NCBI GenBank assembly: GCA_006739055.1
Contig: AP019702.1
Span: 1-64,000 of the forward strand
Length of the DNA stretch: 64,000 bases
Reading direction: 5' to 3'
DNA from: Allostella vacuolata
GTDB lineage: Bacteria; Pseudomonadota; Alphaproteobacteria; ATCC43930; Allostellaceae
The translations under genes were made by a program, and so were the position numbers. Position 1 is the first letter of the stretch; the number at the start of each line of letters is the position of its first letter. The notes below the pieces were generated by a model, which was not told the DNA's origin, searched no databases, and saw only the letters and a list, made by a program, of their open reading frames with translations. Shown here piece after piece: positions 9,898-20,267 of this stretch.

Positions 9898-9907
9898 TGG
9901 TATACCA
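9898..9907. promoter_or_regulatory. Palindrome TGGTATACCA, candidate GntR operator
   Basis: A perfect 10-base palindrome built around GTATAC lies in the 237-base divergent region between the amidohydrolase (start 9799) and the FCD-type GntR gene (start 10037). FCD/FadR-like regulators commonly bind short palindromes with a GTATAC-like core, and divergent placement is the usual arrangement. The rest of this interval shows no other clear signal. The assignment to this regulator is inferred. Confidence 0.45.
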
Positions 9908-10036
9908 CATGGCGGGCGGCGTTGCACCCGGGCTTGGCCCGGCTTGTCGCGTCCCCTGGCCCGGCGCGAACATCCCATGCGATGATCGTGCCTCCCGCTC
10001 GCAGCAGGCCGCGAGCGCTGATCAGGATGAAAGCCC

Positions 10037-10771
10037 TTGGCGCCGGCACCGACCGCACTCCCCATCGTCCCGACGACCCCGATCCCCGGCGCCTCGCCGC
10101 CCGCCAGCGACGAGGCCGCGGGCAAGAGCCTGGGCGACCGCGCCTACGACCAGCTTCTCGACCGGATGCTGGAGGGCACCTTCGCCGCGGGCACCCTGCT
10201 CCAGGAACGGTCCCTGGCCGAGATGCTGGGCATTTCGCGCACGCCCGTACGCGAGGCGCTCGCCAAGCTCGAATCGGAAGGGTTCGTCACCCGCCATGTC
10301 GGCCGCCTCCTCGTGGTGCGCGAGGTGCCGATGCGCGAGCTGATGGAGATCCTGCATGTCCGCACGATCCTGGAGACCGAGGCGGCCGGCATCGCCGCCG
10401 GCCGGGTCGCTCGGACCGATCTGCGGGCGATGCGCCAGCTCTTCGAGGCCCAGCTCGAGGGGCCGTTGCCCGATGGCGGCGACTTCTGGGCGGCCGACGA
10501 CCGGCTGCACGGCCTGCTCGTCGACGCCGCCGGCAATGCGGTGCTGGCCGACACGGTGCGCAGCCTCCGCCGTCGCACGCGGATGTTCAACCTGAAGCGC
10601 CTGCCGGAGCGATTCGTGCCGGGGTGCCTGGAGCATCTGGCGATCGTGACGGCGCTGGAGCAGGGCGACGCCGCGGCCGCGCGCGCGGCCGTGGCAACCC
10701 ATCTCGACAACACCCGGCGCAGCATCCTGGCCAAGCTCGAACCATTGTCGGGGGTTCGTCCGGGCGGCTGA
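10037..10771 (+). CDS. GntR-family (FCD) transcriptional regulator
   Basis: A 244-residue regulator. The N-terminal winged helix is evident in LGDRAYDQLLDRMLEGTFAAGTLLQERSLAEMLGISRTPVREALAKLESEGFVTRHVGRLLVV. It is followed by an all-helical FCD ligand domain with the Asp/His-type metal or acid pocket residues (DRLHGLLVDAAGN, CLEHLAIVTALEQGD). Such proteins sense small organic acids. The start is TTG at 10037, with AGGA about 10 bases upstream; no in-frame ATG occurs before the HTH. It probably controls the divergent amidohydrolase and itself through the palindrome at 9898. Confidence 0.88.
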   Translation: MAPAPTALPIVPTTPIPGASPPASDEAAGKSLGDRAYDQLLDRMLEGTFAAGTLLQERSLAEMLGISRTPVREALAKLESEGFVTRHVGRLLVVREVPMRELMEILHVRTILETEAAGIAAGRVARTDLRAMRQLFEAQLEGPLPDGGDFWAADDRLHGLLVDAAGNAVLADTVRSLRRRTRMFNLKRLPERFVPGCLEHLAIVTALEQGDAAAARAAVATHLDNTRRSILAKLEPLSGVRPGG

Positions 10772-12215
<1,444 letters not shown>

Positions 12216-12290
12216 CAACCGGACCCCGCTCGCCGTCGGATCAGTCGCCGCCGGCCGGGGTATCCTTGCGCGGAGGAGGAAGGCCTTAGG

Positions 12291-13175
12291 ATGCGCGGAC
12301 TGTCGCCGGTGCGGCTCGTGCCGATCAGGGCATGGATGCAGCGCTTCGCGCTTCTGCTGCTGATTCTGGCGGCTTTCGGGCTGATCGTGCTGGGCAAGGC
12401 CGACACCGTCGTGGTCGAGCGCCTGCGGACCGGGCTGGCCGACACCGTGGCCCCGCTCCTCGACCTCATTTCCCGCCCGGCCGCCAGCTTCGGCCGGATG
12501 AGCGAGGAGGTGCGGGAGATCAGCGCGCTCCGTCTTGAGAACGAGCGTCTGCGCGAGGCCAATGGCCGGCTGCTGCAGTGGCAGGAGGTGGCCCGGCGCC
12601 TGGAGGCCGAGAACCTGCAGCTCCGCGGCCTGATGAACGTCACGCCGGAACCCAGCCTGAGTTACGTTTCGGGCCGGATCATCGCCGACTCCGGCGGCGC
12701 CTTCGTGCGCAGCGTGCTGGTCCATGCCGGCGGCCGCAGCGGGGCGGCGAAGGGCCAGGCGGCGATCGCCGAGCGCGGGCTGGTCGGCCGGGTGGTCGAG
12801 GTCGGCGAGCGATCGTCCCGGGTGCTGCTGCTGACCGACCTCAACTCGCGCATCCCCGTCCTGCTCGAGAACTCGCGCGAGCGCGCCGTGATGGCCGGCG
12901 ACAACGGGCCGCGCCCGCGCCTCCTCTACCTGCCGTCGCGGCGCGAGGCAGCCCAGCCGGGCGAGCGGGTCGTCACCTCCGGCCAGGGCGGCGTCTTCCC
13001 GCCCGGGCTGCCGATCGGCGAGACGGTGCTGGGCGAGGACGGACTGGTCCGGGTGTCGCTGTTCGCGGACTTCGACCGGCTCGAATATCTGCGCCTGGTG
13101 GATACGGGGCTGGCTCATACCTTGACCGAGCCGATTCCCGGCCCGCAGCGGGTGCGCCAGCGCGGGCGGCCATGA
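12291..13175 (+). CDS. mreC: Rod-shape-determining protein MreC
   Basis: MreC is a bitopic inner-membrane protein that links MreB to PBP2 in the periplasm. The 294 residues include a transmembrane helix (about 18-36, FALLLLILAAFGLIVLG), a coiled coil (about 70-110, EEVREISALRLENERLREANGRLLQWQEVARRLE contains the heptads), and two beta-barrel domains with the family signature GLVGRVVEVGERSSRVLLLTDLNSRIPV. Its stop overlaps the mreD start (ATGA), so the two are translationally coupled. AGGAGGAAGG lies just before the ATG. Confidence 0.95.
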   Translation: MRGLSPVRLVPIRAWMQRFALLLLILAAFGLIVLGKADTVVVERLRTGLADTVAPLLDLISRPAASFGRMSEEVREISALRLENERLREANGRLLQWQEVARRLEAENLQLRGLMNVTPEPSLSYVSGRIIADSGGAFVRSVLVHAGGRSGAAKGQAAIAERGLVGRVVEVGERSSRVLLLTDLNSRIPVLLENSRERAVMAGDNGPRPRLLYLPSRREAAQPGERVVTSGQGGVFPPGLPIGETVLGEDGLVRVSLFADFDRLEYLRLVDTGLAHTLTEPIPGPQRVRQRGRP

Positions 13176-13687
13176 CCGCGGGCTTCCTCCACCGCCTCGA
13201 CGGCTGGGCACGCGACCTTCTGCCGACCTTGACGACGGTCGTCTTCCTCATCCTCTCGACGGTGCGCGTCCCGGTCGCGGGCTTCCGCACCGTCGCCCCG
13301 GCTGTGGTCCTCATCGCGGTGTATCACTGGGCGGTGCACCGGCCGCTCCTGCTGCCGCCCTCGATCATCTTCGCGGTCGGCTTCGTGCAGGATCTTATGT
13401 CGGGCAGCCCGGTCGGCACGGGCTCGCTGACCCTGCTCGCGGTCTACCTCGCGGTGCTGTCCCAGCGCCGCTTCCTGGCGGGCAAGCCCTTCCCGATGGT
13501 GTGGTGGGGCTTCGGCCTGGTGGCGACCGCGACCTTCCTGGCGGTCTGGGCCGTGGTCAGCGCGTTGTCCGGGGTCCTGCTCGACCCGCGCGAGACCGCC
13601 TTCCGCGGCCTGGTCACGATCGCCAGCTATCCACTGTTCGCGGGCCTGCTGCTCGCGGTCCAGCGCGCCTTCATGGGCAAGACCTAG
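13172..13687 (+). CDS. mreD: Rod-shape-determining protein MreD
   Basis: A 171-residue polytopic inner-membrane protein with about five hydrophobic helices. The MreD family feature FAVGFVQDLMSGSPVGTGSLTLLAVYL is present. It works with MreC in controlling PBP2/RodA activity. The start ATG overlaps the mreC stop by four bases. The open frame continues upstream to 12578, but that part is a shadow of mreC. The gene ends 36 bases before mrdA. Confidence 0.93.
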   Translation: MTAGFLHRLDGWARDLLPTLTTVVFLILSTVRVPVAGFRTVAPAVVLIAVYHWAVHRPLLLPPSIIFAVGFVQDLMSGSPVGTGSLTLLAVYLAVLSQRRFLAGKPFPMVWWGFGLVATATFLAVWAVVSALSGVLLDPRETAFRGLVTIASYPLFAGLLLAVQRAFMGKT

Positions 13688-13723
13688 CCATGGGCAGGAC
13701 CTAGTCATGGTTGGGGGCTAGCC

Positions 13724-15607
13724 ATGCGGCAGGAACGCAACCAGGCGCGGACCTTCACCCGGCGCGCCCTGCTGCTGGGCGGTGGCCAGGCCGTGCTGTT
13801 CGCGGCGCTGGGCGCGCGGCTCTACTATCTGCAGGTGGTCGAGGCCACACGCTACACGATGCTGGCCGACGAGAACCGCATCAACGTACGCCTGCTGCCG
13901 CCGCCGCGCGGCCAGGTGTTCGACCGCTTCGGCGAGCCGTTGGCGGTGAACAACGAAAACTATCGTCTGATTCTCGTGCCGGAGCAGATCGGCGACCTGG
14001 AGAAGGCGCTCGCCATCATCGACCGCATCGTGCCCCTGGGCGAGGCCGATCGCCGGAGGGTCCTGCGCGAGGCGCGGCGCAAGCGGGGCTTCGTGCCGAT
14101 CCTGGTGCGCGGCAATCTCTCCTGGGACGAGGTCGCGCGGGTCGAGGTGAATGCCGCCGACCTGCCCGGCATCGCCATCGACCCGGGGCTGACCCGCCAC
14201 TATCCGCAGGGTGCGGCGATGGCCCATGTGGTCGGCTACGTGTCGGCGGTGGCCGAACACGAGCTGACCGGGGACCCGGTGCTGGAGCTGCCGGATTTCC
14301 GTATCGGCAAGGACGGCGTGGAGCGGTTTCGCGAGATGGCACTGCGCGGCACCGCGGGGGCGAGCGAGGTGGAAGTCAACGCCTATGGGCGGGTCATCCG
14401 CGAGCTCGGCCGGCAGCCGGGCCAGCCCGGCCAGGAGGTGGTGCTGTCGGTGGATCTCGCCCTGCAGCGCTATGTCATGCACCGCCTGGCGCAGGAACAG
14501 AGCGCGGCCGCCGTCGCGATGGACGTGCATACGGGCGAGGTGGTGGCGCTCGTCTCCAGCCCCGGGTTCGATCCCAACCTGTTCGCCACCGGGATAGGCA
14601 TCCAGCAGTGGAATGCGCTGCGCCAGGACCCGCGCGGGCCGCTCGGCAACAAGGCGGTGGCGGGGCAGTATGCGCCGGGCTCCACCTTCAAGATGATGGT
14701 GGCGGTCGCGGCGCTGGAGTCCCGGGTGATCACGCCGGACCAGCAGATCGTCTGCCCCGGGCATTACGACATCGGCGAGCAGCGCTACCATTGCTGGAAG
14801 CGCGGCGGCCACGGCCCCATGAACCTGCACGAGGCGCTGAAGCAGTCGTGCGACGTCTATTTCTATGAACTGGCGCGGCGGGTCGGCATCGATCGGCTGG
14901 CGCCGATGTGCCGCCGTTTCGGCCTGGGCGAGCCGACCGGGGTCGAGCTGCCGGGCGAGCGGGGCGGCCTCATCCCGAGCCGCGACTGGAAGCGCGCGGC
15001 CCGCAAGACGCCCTGGCTGCATGGCGACACGGTGCTGACGGGCATCGGGCAGGGCTTCGTCCTGACCACGCCCCTGCAACTGGCGCTCATGACCGCGCGC
15101 CTGGTCAATGGCGGCCGTGCGGTGGTGCCGCGGCTGACCCGGCCCGCCATCATGCGCGACAGCGTGTCCGGCGCGCGGCGCGAGCTCTTTCCGTCCCTCG
15201 GCATCTCGGTCCAGACGCTGAACGCGGTGCGCGACGGCATGGCCGCGGTGGTGAACGAGCAGGGCGGGACCGCCTATGCCATGCGCCTGCGCGAGCCGGA
15301 CGTGTCGATGGCGGGCAAGACCGGCACCGCCCAGGTCCGGCGCATCAGCCAGGCCGAGCGGCTGCGTGGCGTGCGCCGGAACGAGGAGCTGCCCTGGCGC
15401 GAGCGGGACCATGCGCTGTTCGTCGGCTATGGCCCGGTGATCGCGCCGCGCTATGCCGTGGCCGTCGTGGTGGAGCATGGCGGCGGCGGGTCCAGCATCG
15501 CCGCACCGATCGCCCGCGACATCCTGGTGGAGACGCTGCGCCGCGACCCGTCGCGGCAGGTGCCGCCCAGCCGCATCGTCGCCGACCGCCCGGAGGGCCG
15601 GACATGA
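13724..15607 (+). CDS. mrdA: Penicillin-binding protein 2 (elongasome transpeptidase)
   Basis: PBP2 cross-links peptidoglycan during side-wall growth and activates RodA. The 627 residues start with an N-terminal membrane anchor (about 18-38), then the dimerisation/pedestal domain (MLADENRINVRLLPPPRGQVFDRFGEPLAVN), then the transpeptidase domain. Its catalytic motifs are SxxK at Ser320-Lys323 (GSTFKMM), SxD at Ser375-Asp377 (QSCDVYFYE) and KTG at 532-534 (AGKTGTAQ). The length is normal for the family. The stop overlaps the rodA start, so translation is coupled. Confidence 0.97.
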   Translation: MRQERNQARTFTRRALLLGGGQAVLFAALGARLYYLQVVEATRYTMLADENRINVRLLPPPRGQVFDRFGEPLAVNNENYRLILVPEQIGDLEKALAIIDRIVPLGEADRRRVLREARRKRGFVPILVRGNLSWDEVARVEVNAADLPGIAIDPGLTRHYPQGAAMAHVVGYVSAVAEHELTGDPVLELPDFRIGKDGVERFREMALRGTAGASEVEVNAYGRVIRELGRQPGQPGQEVVLSVDLALQRYVMHRLAQEQSAAAVAMDVHTGEVVALVSSPGFDPNLFATGIGIQQWNALRQDPRGPLGNKAVAGQYAPGSTFKMMVAVAALESRVITPDQQIVCPGHYDIGEQRYHCWKRGGHGPMNLHEALKQSCDVYFYELARRVGIDRLAPMCRRFGLGEPTGVELPGERGGLIPSRDWKRAARKTPWLHGDTVLTGIGQGFVLTTPLQLALMTARLVNGGRAVVPRLTRPAIMRDSVSGARRELFPSLGISVQTLNAVRDGMAAVVNEQGGTAYAMRLREPDVSMAGKTGTAQVRRISQAERLRGVRRNEELPWRERDHALFVGYGPVIAPRYAVAVVVEHGGGGSSIAAPIARDILVETLRRDPSRQVPPSRIVADRPEGRT

Positions 15608-16758
15608 GCATGCTGGAAGGCCAGCCCAGGGCCGTCACCCCCCTCCTGCTGGACCGGATCTGGCAGATCAACTGGCTGCTGGTGCTGCTGCTGACTGCCA
15701 TCGCCGGCGTCGGCTTCGCGATGCTCTACTCGGCCGCGGGCGGCAGCTTCCAGCCCTGGGCGGAGAAGCAGATGCTGCGCTTCGCCTTCGGCCTCACCGG
15801 CATGATCCTGGTGGCGCTGGTCGACCTGCGCGTCTGGCTGCGGCTCGCCTACATCATCTATGCTCTGGCCCTGGCGCTCCTGCTGGCGGTGGAGATCCGC
15901 GGCGAGATCGGCATGGGCGCGCAGCGCTGGATCGACTTCGGCTTCATCCAGATCCAGCCCTCGGAGATCATGAAGATCGCCCTGGTCCTGGCGCTCGCCC
16001 GCTATTTCCATTCGCTCGACATGGAGGATATCGGCCGCCCGCTGCTGCTGCTGCTGCCGACCGCGCTGGTGTTCGCGCCGGCCATCCTGGTGCTGAAGCA
16101 GCCCGACCTCGGCACGGCGATCATGCTGATCGCCGGCGGCGGGGTGCTGTTCTTCATCGCCGGCGTCCGGCTGTGGAAGTTCGCGGCCGTGCTGGGAGTG
16201 GTGATCGCCAGCATTCCAATCGCCTGGGAGCTGTTGCGCGACTACCAGAAGAAGCGCGTCTACACCTTCCTCAATCCCGAGGCCGATCCGCTCGGCGCCG
16301 GCTACCACATCATCCAGTCGAAGATCGCGCTCGGCTCCGGCGGCGTCTTCGGCAAGGGCTTCCTCCTCGGCAGCCAGTCGCATCTCAGTTTCCTGCCCGA
16401 GAAGCAGACCGACTTCATCTTCACCATGCTGGCCGAGGAATGGGGCCTGGTGGGCGGCCTCACCCTGATCGGCCTCTATGCCCTGGTGATCCTCTACGGC
16501 TTCCTGATCGCGCTCCGCAGCCACAACCAGTTCGGCCGCCTGCTGGCGCTCGGCATCACCTCGACGCTGTTCCTCTACGCCTTCATCAACTGCGGCATGG
16601 TCATGGGGCTCATCCCGGTGGTGGGCGTGCCGCTGGCGCTGGTGTCCTTCGGCGGCACCGCCATGCTGACCGTGCTCTTCGGCATGGGGCTGGTCATGGG
16701 CGTCTATGTCCACCGCGATCTGGAGATCAACCGCCAGGGCGAGGTCGGAACCGACTGA
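15604..16758 (+). CDS. rodA: SEDS peptidoglycan glycosyltransferase RodA
   Basis: RodA polymerises lipid II into glycan strands and pairs with PBP2. The 384-residue protein has about ten transmembrane helices. SEDS landmarks include GAQRWIDFGFIQIQPSEIMKIALVLALARYF, the LKQPDLGTAIML segment carrying the catalytic Asp of the family, and the C-terminal EKQTDFIFTMLAEEWGLVGG and GVPLALVSFGGTAML. The ATG at 15604 overlaps the mrdA stop as ATGA. It ends the mre operon; tRNA-Lys follows after 68 bases. Confidence 0.96.
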   Translation: MSMLEGQPRAVTPLLLDRIWQINWLLVLLLTAIAGVGFAMLYSAAGGSFQPWAEKQMLRFAFGLTGMILVALVDLRVWLRLAYIIYALALALLLAVEIRGEIGMGAQRWIDFGFIQIQPSEIMKIALVLALARYFHSLDMEDIGRPLLLLLPTALVFAPAILVLKQPDLGTAIMLIAGGGVLFFIAGVRLWKFAAVLGVVIASIPIAWELLRDYQKKRVYTFLNPEADPLGAGYHIIQSKIALGSGGVFGKGFLLGSQSHLSFLPEKQTDFIFTMLAEEWGLVGGLTLIGLYALVILYGFLIALRSHNQFGRLLALGITSTLFLYAFINCGMVMGLIPVVGVPLALVSFGGTAMLTVLFGMGLVMGVYVHRDLEINRQGEVGTD

Positions 16759-16785
16759 CCTCGACGCTTTATCGCACCCGGCCTA

Positions 16786-16814
16786 TCGACAAGCCCGATT
16801 CCCTTTGCTATACG
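16786..16814 (+). promoter_or_regulatory. Sigma-70-type promoter for tRNA-Lys
   Basis: TCGACA at 16786-16791 and TATACG at 16809-16814 are separated by exactly 17 bases and lie just upstream of the tRNA. Transcription would begin around 16821, a few bases before the mature 5' end. Both boxes deviate only slightly from consensus. This is read directly from sequence; activity is inferred. Confidence 0.6.
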
Positions 16815-16826
16815 GCGCCCCCCGGC

Positions 16827-16902
<76 letters not shown>

Positions 16903-17100
16903 TTCCTTCCGCCCCGGCATCGACCCCCGCTTCGGCATTTGCCGAAGTGCGGCTGGTGGCGTCGCCCTGCCCCCACCCCGGCGCAGGGCGGGCAAGGCCC
17001 GCTGCAGCGCTCCCGGCAGGAACCAATCCCGATCGTGGACATTGACGCTCGTGACCCCGCGCTTGCGCGGCCGAGACCCCACCACGAAAGGAACTCTGTC

Positions 17101-17316
17101 ATGGGCAGCACGACCGACAAGATCAAGGGCACCGCCAACGAAGCCGCCGGCAACGTGAAGCAGGGCGTCGGCAAGATGGTCGGATCGGAGAAGATGCAGG
17201 CGGAAGGCAAGGTCCAGGAGCTGAAGGGCGAAGGCCAGCAGGCGTTGGGCAAGGCCAAGGACGCGGTCAAGGATGCCGCCGACAAGGCCAACGACGCCGT
17301 TCACCGCAAGATCTGA
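17101..17316 (+). CDS. CsbD-family stress protein
   Basis: A 71-residue, highly charged, Lys/Ala-rich protein without Trp, Tyr or Cys, and with repeated amphipathic segments (TDKIKGTANEAAGNVKQGVGKMVGS, then KVQELKGEGQQALGKAKDAVKDAADKAND). This is the CsbD-like composition and spacing; members are general-stress proteins of unknown biochemistry. I chose the ATG at 17101 because GAAAGGAAC precedes it and the upstream open frame is not conserved-looking. A strong hairpin follows 14 bases after the stop. Confidence 0.88.
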   Translation: MGSTTDKIKGTANEAAGNVKQGVGKMVGSEKMQAEGKVQELKGEGQQALGKAKDAVKDAADKANDAVHRKI

Positions 17317-17329
17317 TCGCCACGCTGCC

Positions 17330-17357
17330 GCGGGCCGTTCCGCTTGGAACGGCCCGC
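17330..17357. terminator. Hairpin terminator between convergent genes
   Basis: A perfect 12-base-pair stem GCGGGCCGTTCC / GGAACGGCCCGC with a GCTT loop lies between the CsbD gene (plus) and the MFS gene (minus). No T-run follows on either side. It can serve both directions. Confidence 0.75.
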
Positions 17358-17373
17358 GTCTGCGAGCCGGAGC

Positions 17374-18597
17374 TCAGGCCGGCGCGGTAGCCGGCGGCCG
17401 CCTGCGCGGCAGGGCGAACAGCATCTGCAGCACGCCGGCGGTCAGGCCCATGGCGACCGCCAGACGCCAGGCGAGGTCGTAGGAGCCGAGCGCATCGAAG
17501 ATGACGCCGCCGCCGAAGGCGCCGAGGAAGCTGCCGACCTGGTGGCTCATGAAGGCGAGGCCCTGGATCATGGCCTGCCAGCGCAGGCCGAACATCTCGG
17601 CCACTGCCCCGGCGATCAGCGGTGCTACCCCCAGCCAGAGGAAGCCCATGACGGCGGCGAAGACGAGCGTCGCGGCCGGCGTCGGCGGCACCGCGAAGTA
17701 GAACGCCAGCGCCACGGAGCGCAGGGTGTAGATGAGGCCGAGCAGGCCCTCCTTCGACCAGCGGCCGCCGGCCCAGCCGAAGAACAGGCTGCCCATCATG
17801 TTGAAGGCACCGATGACGCCCAGCGCCTGGGCGCTCAGCATCGGGTCCAGGCCGCAGAGTGCCAGGTAGGATGGCAGGTGCGTCGTCAGGAAGACCAGCT
17901 GCAGCCCGCAGACGAAGTAGGCCGCGGCCATCACCAGGAAGGCGGGACGGGAGAGCGCGGCCCGCAGGGCCACGCCGAAACTGGTGTCTCCCAGCTGCGG
18001 CCCGCCTGCGCCCGGCTGCGGCAGCCGGTCGACCCGGCCGGCGAGCCAGGCCGCCGGCAGCAGTGCCAGGCACAGCACGCAGAAGGCGGCGACCCCGGCG
18101 CGCCAGCCGAACTCGACGGACATCGTCTGGCCGAGCGGAGCGGCGAGGAACGAGCCGAGCGACCCGGCGGCGCTGACGATGCCGAGGATGGCGCTCCGCC
18201 GCTCCGCCGGCACCGCCTTGGAGGCGACCGACAGGGCCATGGCGGCGGCGATGCAGGCAAGCGCGGCGCCGATCATCACACCGGCGCCCAGCATGAGCGT
18301 GAAGACGCCCTGGGCCACGGCCATCGTCGCGAGGCCGCCCGCGAACAGCACCGATCCGGCCAGCAGGATGGGGCGGAACCCGGTCCGGACCGCGAGCGCG
18401 CCCGTCACCGGCTGCAGGAAGCCCCAGACCAGGTTCTGGACGGCGATCGCCAGGGTGAAGTCGGAGACGCTGATGGCGATATCTCGGGTCAGCGGCGTCA
18501 TGAAGAGGCCGAGACTCTGGCGGACCCCCATGCTGAGGGTCATCAGGACCGATGCGCCGATCAGGATCGGCAGCACCGGGCGCAGGCTGGGCGGCAT
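17374..18597 (-). CDS. MFS transporter
   Basis: A 407-residue major facilitator with twelve predicted membrane helices. The N-half contains VLMTLSMGVRQSLGLFMTPLTRDIAISVSDFTLAIAVQNLVWGFLQPVTGALAVRTGFRP, a pattern common in the oxalate/formate-antiporter-like and monocarboxylate branch. The loop 2-3 motif is replaced by GALAVRTGFRP. Substrate and direction are unknown. It is convergent with the CsbD gene and divergent from tctC, 239 bases away; I see no clear regulatory site in that gap. Confidence 0.85.
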   Translation of the reverse strand: MPPSLRPVLPILIGASVLMTLSMGVRQSLGLFMTPLTRDIAISVSDFTLAIAVQNLVWGFLQPVTGALAVRTGFRPILLAGSVLFAGGLATMAVAQGVFTLMLGAGVMIGAALACIAAAMALSVASKAVPAERRSAILGIVSAAGSLGSFLAAPLGQTMSVEFGWRAGVAAFCVLCLALLPAAWLAGRVDRLPQPGAGGPQLGDTSFGVALRAALSRPAFLVMAAAYFVCGLQLVFLTTHLPSYLALCGLDPMLSAQALGVIGAFNMMGSLFFGWAGGRWSKEGLLGLIYTLRSVALAFYFAVPPTPAATLVFAAVMGFLWLGVAPLIAGAVAEMFGLRWQAMIQGLAFMSHQVGSFLGAFGGGVIFDALGSYDLAWRLAVAMGLTAGVLQMLFALPRRRPPATAPA

Positions 18598-18836
18598 GTG
18601 GGAGTACCGTTCGGGACGAGGTCCGATCAGATGACGGGAACCCCGCCGGTGCGGTCAAGCCCCAAGGATGGCGTCGATCCACGACAGCGATGGGACGGGC
18701 GCCAGCCGCGGCCGATCAGGCGGCTGGAATCTCTAGCCAAGCGCGTGCTTCCCATGGTTCCTTGTCGCCATATGCCGTGGCGCGCGACATCCCGGGCAGC
18801 GGGCTGCCGCCCGCGGCTGGCAAGGGGGGAACGGGG

Positions 18837-19775
18837 ATGAAGGCGCTCGCCTGGGGGATCGCGTTTCTGTCGCTGGCCGGTGCCGCGCAAGCGGCCTTTC
18901 CCGAGCGTCCCGTGAAGTTGATCGTGCCATGGGCAGCCGGCGGCGACACCGACAACATCTTCCGCCCGTTCGGCCAGGCGTTCCAGAAGCACCTGGGCCA
19001 GACCGTGGTGATCGCCAACATCGGCGGCGCGTCCGGGACGGTCGGTGCGCGCGAGGCCAAGGCCGCACCCGCCGACGGCTATACCCTGTTCGCCGTCCAC
19101 GACTTCATCCACCTGACCTACTATACGGGCGTCGCCGACACGTCCTATTCGGACTTCAGGCCGGTCTGTTCCGTGGCCTCGACCCCCTCGGTCCTGACCG
19201 CCAGCCCGAAGACGAAGTGGCAGTCGATCCCTGAGCTGATCGCCGACGCCAAGGCGCGGCCGGGTGCGGTGACGGTGGGCGCCACCCTCGGCTCGACCAG
19301 CCATTTCTTCCCCGCCATCGTCGAGAAGGCGGCCGGCATCAAGCTGAAATACGTCTCCTATGACGGCCTCGCCCAGCGCATGAACGCCATTCTCGGCGGC
19401 CATATCGACCTGACCGACGGCAACCTGACGCAGAAGGGCAAGGTGGACGCGGGCCAGCTGCGCTTCCTCGCCATCGCCACGGAAAAGCGCAACGCCGAGA
19501 TCCCGAACGTGCCGACCTTCCGGGAACTCGGGCTCGACGTCGTCTATTCGGTCACCCGCGGCCTCCTGGCCCCGAAGAATACGCCCGACGCCGTCCTGGC
19601 GACGCTGGAGGGCGCCTGTATCAAGGCGCTGGCCGAGGAGTCCTTCGCCCGGTCGATGAAGGCCCAGGGCACCGAGGTCCTGCCGCTCGACCGCAAGGGA
19701 TATGGCGCGTTCCTCGACCGCGTCGACGGCGAGAACAAGGCCCTGGCGCAGGAGGTCGGGCTGCTCCGTCGCTGA
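18837..19775 (+). CDS. tctC: Tripartite tricarboxylate transporter binding protein (TctC family)
   Basis: A periplasmic receptor of 312 residues: signal peptide 1-20 (ending AGAAQA), then the typical FPERPVKLIVPWAAGGDTDNIFRPFGQ and NIGGASGTVGAREAKAAPADGYTLF. These receptors bind carboxylates such as citrate, tartrate or terephthalate and hand them to TctAB. I chose the ATG at 18837 because it starts the signal peptide and follows a GGGGGGAACGGGG purine tract. It is the first gene of tctC-tctB-tctA-SDR. The ligand cannot be predicted; these receptors are often amplified and diversified in alphaproteobacteria. Confidence 0.92.
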   Translation: MKALAWGIAFLSLAGAAQAAFPERPVKLIVPWAAGGDTDNIFRPFGQAFQKHLGQTVVIANIGGASGTVGAREAKAAPADGYTLFAVHDFIHLTYYTGVADTSYSDFRPVCSVASTPSVLTASPKTKWQSIPELIADAKARPGAVTVGATLGSTSHFFPAIVEKAAGIKLKYVSYDGLAQRMNAILGGHIDLTDGNLTQKGKVDAGQLRFLAIATEKRNAEIPNVPTFRELGLDVVYSVTRGLLAPKNTPDAVLATLEGACIKALAEESFARSMKAQGTEVLPLDRKGYGAFLDRVDGENKALAQEVGLLRR

Positions 19776-19786
19776 GGCCGCGGGCG

Positions 19787-20257
19787 ATGCGGCCGACCCG
19801 GGACACGGTCGCCGGACTGCTCGGACTGGGGCTCAGCATCTGGCTCTTCGCGCTGACCTGGGGATTGCCGAAATCCCCCTTCGTGCCGATTGGGCCGGAC
19901 TTCTACCCCCGCATCGTACTGGCGGTGACGGCAATCCTCAGCCTCGCGCTGATCGCCGGCGACAGGCTGGCCCGGCGGCGGCGCCAGCCGGCGGCACCGG
20001 TGGCGCGCAACTACCGGCTGGTCGCCCTCACCTTCCTGGTCTTCGGCGTCTATGTCCTGGCGCTTCCGGCGCTGGGCTTCCGGCTGGCGACCCTGCTGTT
20101 CCTGGCCGGGCTCCAGGTGCTGCTGGAGCCGCCCCGCAGCCGCGGCCGCTGGCTGACGGTGGCGGCGGTCGCCATCGTCGCCAGCTTCGGCATCTTCGCG
20201 GTGTTCGAGCACTACCTGTCGGTGCTGCTGCCCCGCGGCGCCTGGACCGGGTTCTAG
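19787..20257 (+). CDS. tctB: Tripartite tricarboxylate transporter small subunit TctB
   Basis: A 156-residue membrane protein with four hydrophobic helices, in the usual TctB position between receptor and large permease. The N-terminal segment (LLGLGLSIWLFALTWGLPKSPFVPIGPDFYPRIVLAVTAILSLALI) contains the G-P-x-FYPR motif common in DUF1468/TctB. It starts 11 bases after tctC and ends 10 bases before tctA. Confidence 0.9.
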   Translation: MRPTRDTVAGLLGLGLSIWLFALTWGLPKSPFVPIGPDFYPRIVLAVTAILSLALIAGDRLARRRRQPAAPVARNYRLVALTFLVFGVYVLALPALGFRLATLLFLAGLQVLLEPPRSRGRWLTVAAVAIVASFGIFAVFEHYLSVLLPRGAWTGF

Positions 20258-20267
20258 GGGCGCCAGC

